Assembly (NCBI GenBank): GCA_943788825.1
Contig: CALSRT010000007.1
Location: forward strand, 1-64,000
DNA: 64,000 nucleotides
DNA from: UBA4582 sp002389265
GTDB lineage: Bacteria > Pseudomonadota > Gammaproteobacteria > Pseudomonadales > Azotimanducaceae
Reading direction: 5' to 3'
In this document: positions 58,635-64,000 of the stretch, piece by piece
Layout of the letters: the number at the start of each line of letters is the position of its first letter
Position numbering within the stretch: the stretch's first letter is position 1
Made by a program: the position numbers and the translations under genes
The notes under the pieces: generated by a model
Told to the model about the DNA's origin: nothing
The model's input: only the letters and a program-made list of their open reading frames with translations
Database searches by the model: none

Positions 58635-59745
58635 GGGGATCCGATTTAGGCTGCTCATCCTCTGCCTGCAGATGTTCCAACAACTCGTTGATGGATTCTG
58701 CCAGATAGGCTATCTCGTCGTCCCCTGAGGAATCACAGCGCAACTGTGTTTCGCCTTCACGCACCCGCTCTACCAACACCGCTAGCGCGTGAATCGGTCT
58801 GGCCAGGTACAGACCCAGCAAAGTTCCGCCGATAATCGCAAAGCCGGACAAGGCAAGCGCGATATCAATCATCGCCTCACGCAAACCATCCGCCCTTTGC
58901 GCCTCTTCGGCTGCATCCACCTTAACGATCAAACCCCACTGCAGGTCTTCGAGATAACGGGTAGCTGCCCAGACATCAACTTCGCGGTAGTCTTTTACCC
59001 GCTCATTGAACACGACATCTTCTCCCGCCAACACCCGGCGTATTGGCAGTGCAGCCTGATCATTCAGGTAACGTCGACCTGCGCCCGAGTCTTCATGGCG
59101 CAGCGGATTCAAGACTATCACCGTATCGCCCTCCTGCTTTACTACCATAGACTCGCCGCTCTCGCCCAGCCCTGTGTAGTTACTGGTAATAGAGAACAAA
59201 TCCAGACCATCAAACACCACTTCGATCTGACCGATGCCGACACTCGCAATACTCAGCAAGCTCCCATAGACAACTCGCAAACCACCGTTACTGCCGAGAT
59301 AGGAGCCCTGATAGACAATTGATTGAGTATCAGTGAGTAACCGAGGTGAGTCGAGATTGCCACTCTGACCATAGCTGGCGATGACATCGCCTTGTAGATC
59401 TAAGATATTAATGCGATCCAGGTTATCCGTAGCTGTCACCGCATTTTCAATGATTTCGTTGACCCGCAACAATGCCGACGGGTTCTGCTCAGTCAGGTAT
59501 TGCTGCAGATTTTCCCGCAAATCAGTGCGACTACGGATCAATCGCAACTGATCCCGCCAGGCTTCCTGCACCTTGACGAGGTCTCGTTTCTTGCTTTCTG
59601 CCAGCGCATCCAGCTGCCGCACAGTAATCTCTTGCAGGAGCACCGCCGCCGTTTGATACGCAAAGGTACCCAGCAGGGCCATACTCAACAATGAGACAAA
59701 GACCAGAGCGAGCGCTAATTTTGTTCTAATATCCACGGATACCAC
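58627..59745 (-). CDS. Cache-HAMP sensor module without output domain
   Basis: 372 residues: a first membrane helix (LALALVFVSLLSMALLGTFAY), a periplasmic double-Cache-like sensor of about 240 residues, a second helix (IDIALALSGFAIIGGTLLGLYL), then a HAMP domain (ARPIHALAVLVERVREGETQLRCD...DEIAYLAESINELLEHLQ). The protein ends about 10 residues after HAMP, so no kinase, cyclase or methyl-accepting domain follows. The downstream frame is the antiporter, overlapping by 8 bp. It starts at a GTG (59745, or 59736). The frame is intact, so this is not a broken kinase; it may regulate the antiporter or act through a partner protein. Confidence 0.85.
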   Translation of the reverse strand: MVSVDIRTKLALALVFVSLLSMALLGTFAYQTAAVLLQEITVRQLDALAESKKRDLVKVQEAWRDQLRLIRSRTDLRENLQQYLTEQNPSALLRVNEIIENAVTATDNLDRINILDLQGDVIASYGQSGNLDSPRLLTDTQSIVYQGSYLGSNGGLRVVYGSLLSIASVGIGQIEVVFDGLDLFSITSNYTGLGESGESMVVKQEGDTVIVLNPLRHEDSGAGRRYLNDQAALPIRRVLAGEDVVFNERVKDYREVDVWAATRYLEDLQWGLIVKVDAAEEAQRADGLREAMIDIALALSGFAIIGGTLLGLYLARPIHALAVLVERVREGETQLRCDSSGDDEIAYLAESINELLEHLQAEDEQPKSDPHA

Positions 59746-60052
59746 TAAGTTTGAATTCTTGCGTATCTTTGCATTTTTACCCTAGCAGTTCCAGTTGCGA
59801 TCCCAAGGATCGACAGGATCACAGCCTAGATGAGGCCCGCAGAATGAGCCCTCAATGGACTTCTGACAACAGTTACGCGGCAAACTTAAGCACTCGCTAT
59901 CAACCGTGCCAACGGATCCAGTAATGTCTGACCTGGCTACCGAAACAGCGACAATGTCAATTGCCGATTAATAGTCTCTTGCCGAGCAGCGGCTATCCCT
60001 GGCCCGTCATGACCTGCTAGTATCCTGCGACTCAGACTCAGTGTTAGCGATA
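59746..60052. other. Intergenic region with no clear features
   Basis: Divergent gap between the Cache-HAMP gene and the MFS gene; promoters for both are expected. I see no ORF, repeat array or hairpin with a T-run. Confidence 0.5.
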
Positions 60053-61315
60053 ATGACATCACCCAACACACCTGCTACCGCAATCTATTACGGCTATTGG
60101 CTGATCGTGGCGGCGTTTATGGCTCAGTTCGTTGCTGCAGGCGTGCAGAATTACATCATAGGGCCATTCATGATCCCCATGACCGAGGGTCTTGGCTGGA
60201 CTCGCACTGAGTTCACATTACCGAGAAGCCTTGGCCAAATTATTATGGCGATGACCGGCTTTCTGATCGGCGGCTACGTCGACCGCTTCGGGGCCCGGCG
60301 CTTTATGTTAGCGGGCACATTGATTCTTGGCGCGGCTCTGTTTGCCATGGCCTACGTCAGTGAACTCTGGCACTGGGTGCTACTGAACGGCATCGCGCTA
60401 ACCTTTGGTGCAGCCCTGATTGGCAATCTAGTGGTCAACGTGACCCTGGCCAAGTGGTTCGTCAATTTTCGCGGCCGGGCTATCGCTTTCGCGGCTATGG
60501 GGGTTTCCTTTGCCGGCATTTTATTAACGCCACTGGCAACCTGGCTAATCGATGATTTTGGCTGGCGTACCACCTGGAAAATTCTGGCACTGATCACCAT
60601 CACGTTGGTCGGACCGGTGGCCATGATGATGCGCCGCACACCGGAAGACTATGACTTATTACCCGACGGCCATTCAGCCGCTGACGTCGCCTCCGGCAAA
60701 AATGCCAAAGCATTATCAGACTTTGACAACTCCCTGACTCGACGCCAGGCCATGTCGAGCTATTCGTTCTACTTCCTGGTTCTGGCTTTTGGTTTATTCG
60801 GCATTACCATACAGGTCATGTTGCTGCAGACAGTGCCGTTGATGACCGATGCCGGATACACACGATCAACAGCAGCATTGATGATTACGATCACCTCGGT
60901 ACCGGCATTGCTATCCAAGCCATTCTGGGGCTGGCTGATTGACGGTCTTGACGCCCGACCGCTGGCGTCGATGAGTGCCGCCTTGACCGGCGCCTCTTTG
61001 TTTATCATTGTTTTTGCAGTTCAAGGTCAGTCGCTAGCCTGGATTTATTTCGGGTTCGTGGTCCTGGGGTTCGGCTGGGGCGGCATGATCCCTTTGCAGG
61101 AAGTGATCTGGGCAAATTTTTTTGGTCGCCGCTATTTAGGTTCAGTACGCAGCGCCGCACTGCCCTTCTCGATCTTGCTGACGGCGGGTGCGCCACTGGC
61201 AACATCATACTATTTTGATATTATGGGCAACTATGACGGCGCCATCTTGATGGTGGGCTCGGCTAACCTGTTATCAGGGGTCATGCTGGCGCTGCTGAGA
61301 AAGCCAGCGCTTTGA
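60053..61315 (+). CDS. MFS transporter (oxalate/formate antiporter-like)
   Basis: Inner-membrane transporter of about 420 residues with twelve helices. The first helix (YGYWLIVAAFMAQFVAAGVQNYIIGPFM) and the helix 2-3 loop (GGYVDRFGARRFML) are typical of the OFA/monocarboxylate-type MFS group, whose members carry organic acids. A GTG at 60041 opens the frame but the ATG at 60053 is more likely. Its neighbours are the Cache-HAMP/antiporter pair and FeoB; none suggests a substrate. Confidence 0.88.
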   Translation: MTSPNTPATAIYYGYWLIVAAFMAQFVAAGVQNYIIGPFMIPMTEGLGWTRTEFTLPRSLGQIIMAMTGFLIGGYVDRFGARRFMLAGTLILGAALFAMAYVSELWHWVLLNGIALTFGAALIGNLVVNVTLAKWFVNFRGRAIAFAAMGVSFAGILLTPLATWLIDDFGWRTTWKILALITITLVGPVAMMMRRTPEDYDLLPDGHSAADVASGKNAKALSDFDNSLTRRQAMSSYSFYFLVLAFGLFGITIQVMLLQTVPLMTDAGYTRSTAALMITITSVPALLSKPFWGWLIDGLDARPLASMSAALTGASLFIIVFAVQGQSLAWIYFGFVVLGFGWGGMIPLQEVIWANFFGRRYLGSVRSAALPFSILLTAGAPLATSYYFDIMGNYDGAILMVGSANLLSGVMLALLRKPAL

Positions 61316-61326
61316 GCGATGCGCTT

Positions 61327-61367
61327 TAAGCTATGCCCGTTAAGCATGCCCGTTAAGCAATGCTCGT
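61327..61367. repeat. 13-14-bp tandem repeat, 3 copies
   Basis: TAAGC(T/A)ATGCCCGT-type units (14, 13 and 14 bp) directly follow the MFS stop codon and end 39 bp before the feoB stop codon, occupying the convergent gap. Confidence 0.85.
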
Positions 61368-61405
61368 TACGTAATAAGCACGGCATTATCGCCAGAAACT
61401 CCTAC

Positions 61406-63544
61406 TCAACCGAGTTGAACCACCGCGATTCGATTGGCAGGCAGAGCCCCCCGGCCAATGCGTTTCAGAGAACCAATGGCGACAATCATCACCAGCACAC
61501 ACCCCAGCAACCAAAGTCCAGAAAACAACGGGTGCGCGCTAAAGCTACCCAGTTGGTAGACCGTGCTTGCGGTCACATAGGCAAGCCCCGTGCTCCAACA
61601 GAACACCAGCGCCATCCAACGCCAGCCCGCTTCTTTGGCGATAGCGCCCAGAACCGCAACGCAAGGCGCATACAATAAAATAAACACCAAATAAGAAAAC
61701 GCCGCTAATTGGCTTCCAAATAGACTCGCCATATTGGTCAAGGTACTGGTGTTAACACCCTGAACTTCGGCCATCTTTGCCTGGTCGCCCAGATCGCCCA
61801 TATCCAGTCCCAGGGGATCACCCAGGTGACCCAACAATTCGCTGGCGTTGGTCACGATAGACATGAATGCGGCCTGAACGGCCGCGTTGATATCCGGCGG
61901 CGCATTCAAGTCGATCATTTCCGAGCCGCTATACAACGCATCCAGCGTCCCGACGACGGCCTCTTTCGCAAACAGACCGGTGAACAGACCAACAGTGGCA
62001 GGCCAGTTATCCCGACTCAGACCGATGGGAACAAATAACGGGGTGATCGCCTTACCAACCACGGACAAGGCAGACTTGTCAGTATTAGCATGACCAAAGC
62101 TGCCATCAGTGCCGATGGAGTTGAGAAAGCTCAATGCGATGACCACCAGAACGATGGTCTTGCCGGCGCGGAACACGAAAGCCCGTAAGCGGAACCAGGT
62201 GGTTAGCAAAATATTACGTATCACCGGTAGATGGTAGGCCGGCATTTCTTGAAACGAGGGCGTCATCTCTGCAGCGAAGATTTGTTTGCGGAACACCCAA
62301 CCCGTCAGTACCGCCATGCCAATACCCAGCAGATACAACAAAAAGACGATGTTCTGGCCATTATTCGGGAAAAAAGCGGCCGCGAATAACGCATAAACCG
62401 TCAGCCGCGCACCGCAAGACATGAAGGGCGCCATGGCGATCGTCAACAAACGATCACTGTCACGACCCAATGTGCGAGCCGCCATCACCGACGGGACATT
62501 ACAGCCAAAGCCAACGATCAACGGCACAAACGCATTGCCAGGTAAGCCCAGCTTACTCATCAGACGATCAACCACAAAGGCAGCCCGTGACATATAGCCC
62601 GAATCCTCAAGTATCGACAGACACAGGAACAAAAACCCAATCACGGGAATGAAGGTCGCGACCAGCTGAATACCGCTGCCGAGCCCATCGGCGAGCAGAA
62701 CCACCAACCATTCAGGAAAACCTGACCAGGTCAGCAGCCAACGGCTCGAATCCACAAACACCACCCCAAAAAGAATATCAAAGAAGTCGATAAACACGGC
62801 ACCAAAACTGATGGCCACGGTAAACATCGCGTACATCATAAACAGGAAAAACGGGATACCCAGCCAGCGATTCAAGACCCATCGGTCGATCTGTTCCGTC
62901 AGCGAGTGCTCCACCGGCGTCATCAGCATCACCCCGTCTACCAGCCGCTTGGCCGTGTGGTAACGGCGAATCAGCTTATCACCCGTGGCTTCATCGGTAT
63001 CGTGACTGACCTCTACCGAACGCTCAGTCTCGGGTTTTTTACCGGCGGTCAGGGATTCCTGCATATAGAATTTTAGGCCATCGACGCCAGTACCCCGAGA
63101 GGCAACAATCGGCACGACCATCACGCCTAATTTTTTGGACAAGGCGACAACATCAATCTCAACGCCATTCTGATGCGCGACATCCACCATATTCAAGGCA
63201 ACGACAACATTTTGGCTGGCCTCCAACACCTGCTGGGTCAGCACCAGATTGCGCTCCAGATTCGTCGCGTCGATGATATTTATCACGAGATCGTAACTCT
63301 CCTGGCGGAGAAAATCCCTTGCGATTATTTCATCTAGGCCAAGGTAATCCTGCTCTAGCGAGTAGATACCCGGCAGGTCGACAATCTCAACGGACTGGTC
63401 GCCCAGCATCATTGTGCCAGACTTTTTCTCAACCGTGACGCCTGGCCAGTTTCCCACCTTCTGATGGGCTCCGGTGAGGTTATTAAACAGCGTGGTCTTG
63501 CCGCAATTAGGATTACCGATCAAGGCTATAGTGAAGAGACTCAT
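61406..63544 (-). CDS. feoB: Ferrous iron transporter FeoB
   Basis: Main Fe(II) permease of the inner membrane. The N-terminal G domain has G1 GNPNCGKTTLFNNLTG, G3 DLPGIYSLE, and a guanine-binding NMVD, followed by a linker and a gated membrane domain with two repeats (LGLPGNAFVPLIVGFGCNVPSVMAARTL and LFTGLFAKEAVVGTLDALY). The 712-residue length is usual, and no extra C-terminal FeoC-like domain is present. Its ATG overlaps the feoA stop (ATGA). No feoC follows. Confidence 0.96.
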   Translation of the reverse strand: MSLFTIALIGNPNCGKTTLFNNLTGAHQKVGNWPGVTVEKKSGTMMLGDQSVEIVDLPGIYSLEQDYLGLDEIIARDFLRQESYDLVINIIDATNLERNLVLTQQVLEASQNVVVALNMVDVAHQNGVEIDVVALSKKLGVMVVPIVASRGTGVDGLKFYMQESLTAGKKPETERSVEVSHDTDEATGDKLIRRYHTAKRLVDGVMLMTPVEHSLTEQIDRWVLNRWLGIPFFLFMMYAMFTVAISFGAVFIDFFDILFGVVFVDSSRWLLTWSGFPEWLVVLLADGLGSGIQLVATFIPVIGFLFLCLSILEDSGYMSRAAFVVDRLMSKLGLPGNAFVPLIVGFGCNVPSVMAARTLGRDSDRLLTIAMAPFMSCGARLTVYALFAAAFFPNNGQNIVFLLYLLGIGMAVLTGWVFRKQIFAAEMTPSFQEMPAYHLPVIRNILLTTWFRLRAFVFRAGKTIVLVVIALSFLNSIGTDGSFGHANTDKSALSVVGKAITPLFVPIGLSRDNWPATVGLFTGLFAKEAVVGTLDALYSGSEMIDLNAPPDINAAVQAAFMSIVTNASELLGHLGDPLGLDMGDLGDQAKMAEVQGVNTSTLTNMASLFGSQLAAFSYLVFILLYAPCVAVLGAIAKEAGWRWMALVFCWSTGLAYVTASTVYQLGSFSAHPLFSGLWLLGCVLVMIVAIGSLKRIGRGALPANRIAVVQLG

Positions 63545-63786
63545 CCCAGGGCCTCAACTTCGATTAATATCGCTTCTTGCTTACGAATGCTCAGCAGTGT
63601 CGAGCCGATTCGTATCTGTATCGGGTCGCCCGCTGGCGCAAAGCGCAGCACCTCGACCTTAACGCCAGGATAGAGGCCTAGCGCATAAAGCCGACTTTGG
63701 ATCTCTGCAACACCTGCGGCCGCCTCAAGCACTAGACATTGGCTCGCTTGTTTCATTTCTGCCAGGTTCATTGAACGGTTGAACAT
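63541..63786 (-). CDS. feoA: Ferrous iron transport protein FeoA
   Basis: Small SH3-like cytoplasmic protein that supports FeoB. The core EIQSRLYALGLYPGVKVEVLRFAPAGDPIQIRIGSTLLSIRKQEA is standard. The frame extends to 63822, but that part overlaps the Fur box and promoter, so an ATG at 63786 (or 63771, immediately before NLAEMKQAS) is the likely start. It is translationally coupled to feoB by a 4-bp overlap. Confidence 0.92.
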   Translation of the reverse strand: MFNRSMNLAEMKQASQCLVLEAAAGVAEIQSRLYALGLYPGVKVEVLRFAPAGDPIQIRIGSTLLSIRKQEAILIEVEALG

Positions 63787-63807
63787 CCACTTGGTATTAA
63801 CGTGTAT

Positions 63808-63826
63808 GAGAATTATTATCATTTGC
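63808..63826 (-). promoter_or_regulatory. Fur box and promoter of feoAB
   Basis: Plus-strand gagaattattatcatttgc, read on the minus strand as GCAAATGATAATAATTCTC, matches 15 of 19 positions of the Fur consensus GATAATGATAATCATTATC. It covers the probable -10 (ATAATT) of a promoter whose -35 is TTGCAT at 63834-63839 (17-bp spacing). Iron-loaded Fur should repress feoAB. Confidence 0.85.
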
Positions 63827-63896
63827 AGGTAGAATGCAAGTGATTGTTTTATTTACGACTTATTCTCTCTTTTACGACCTGGCCAGAACGCCTGTC

Positions 63897-63932
63897 GTCA
63901 GAGCTCTAGTCAGAGCTCTAGTCAGAGTTCTG
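63897..63932. repeat. 12-bp tandem repeat at the end of the SDR gene
   Basis: Three units of GTCAGAGCTCTA (the last with changes) run across the stop codon of the partial SDR gene. The repeat thus supplies the last coding bases and the stop (TGA in the third unit). Confidence 0.88.
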
Positions 63933-64000
63933 CACAAATATGGCCACCGTCAACCACCAGAGTCGAACCGGTCATATAACGGGAGGCATCAGATGCCAGC
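63922..64000 (-). CDS. SDR family oxidoreductase, partial (C-terminal end)
   Basis: Only the last 25 codons are inside the window; the gene enters from the right edge. The visible residues (ASDASRYMTGSTLVVDGGHI, then CAEL and a TGA) are the standard C-terminal end of classical short-chain dehydrogenases. The final residues and the stop codon fall inside the 12-bp tandem repeat at 63897-63932. Confidence 0.82.
   Translation of the reverse strand, partial: LASDASRYMTGSTLVVDGGHICAEL

Noticed and set aside
58627..59745. Cache-HAMP gene as a pseudogene of a histidine kinase
   Set aside because: The frame is intact, ends cleanly in an overlap with the next gene, and no kinase remnants follow in any frame because the antiporter gene begins immediately.

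Overview
The window is a single stretch of chromosome from a gammaproteobacterium, most likely marine and aerobic. The signs are an RpoH-type heat-shock sigma factor, FeoAB behind a Fur box, malate synthase G, two outer-membrane TonB receptors under TPP and cobalamin riboswitches, RND efflux, and many acyl-CoA/SDR catabolic genes. The genus cannot be named from the sequence alone. There is no phage, insertion sequence, CRISPR array, rRNA or tRNA gene that I can support.

Layout. 1-8.4 kb: start of a thiolase (cut by the left edge), a TauD-type dioxygenase, a CorA-type transporter, a DedA-type membrane protein, a PafA-like phosphatase, a secreted cyclophilin, an acyl-CoA dehydrogenase and an aldo/keto reductase. 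8.5-14.9 kb: an RND efflux pair, MarC and an atypical SDR lacking the catalytic Tyr/Lys. 14.9-26.7 kb: the most unusual part, described below. 26.9-32.9 kb: malate synthase G, dienelactone hydrolase, MFS transporter, amidase. 33.0-36.2 kb: a TPP-riboswitch thiamin-uptake operon (TonB receptor, YkoF-like protein, PnuT-like transporter). 36.3-44.4 kb: SDRs, a carboxymuconolactone decarboxylase-family protein, small heat-shock protein, DUF4136 lipoprotein, TPR protein, DUF169 protein with a GPH-type transporter, and rpoH. 44.7-51.9 kb: SRPBCC-Rieske protein, a tiny membrane protein, MTH1-like NUDIX hydrolase, glyoxalase II, MBL hydrolase, dienelactone hydrolase, SulP transporter, GDSL hydrolase. 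52.0-54.3 kb: cobalamin riboswitch and BtuB-like receptor. 54.4-64.0 kb: acyl-CoA dehydrogenase, acyl-CoA synthetase, Na+/Ca2+ antiporter coupled to a sensor module with no output domain, MFS transporter, FeoB/FeoA, and the end of another SDR cut by the right edge.

The candidate new system (14857-26673, all minus strand) joins a sigma-54 activator of rare architecture (REC-PAS-degenerate GGDEF-GAF-like-AAA+-HTH) to a tightly overlapping three-gene operon: a secreted subtilisin-like protease ending in 16 copies of the hexapeptide GYIWNM, a periplasmic beta-propeller (Reg_prop/Y_Y_Y) sensor histidine kinase, and a REC-PAS-GGDEF-EAL response regulator. A site with correct -24/-12 spacing for sigma-54 lies just upstream of the protease gene. 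I infer that the kinase, the activator and the c-di-GMP regulator form one circuit around the repeat-bearing protease.

A second theme is the density of short tandem repeats (units of about 10-18 bp, 2-6 copies). They sit in intergenic regions and at gene ends, and in frame inside exported proteins. At 26660-26693 a 13-bp repeat straddles the translation start of the sigma-54 activator and could make its expression phase-variable.
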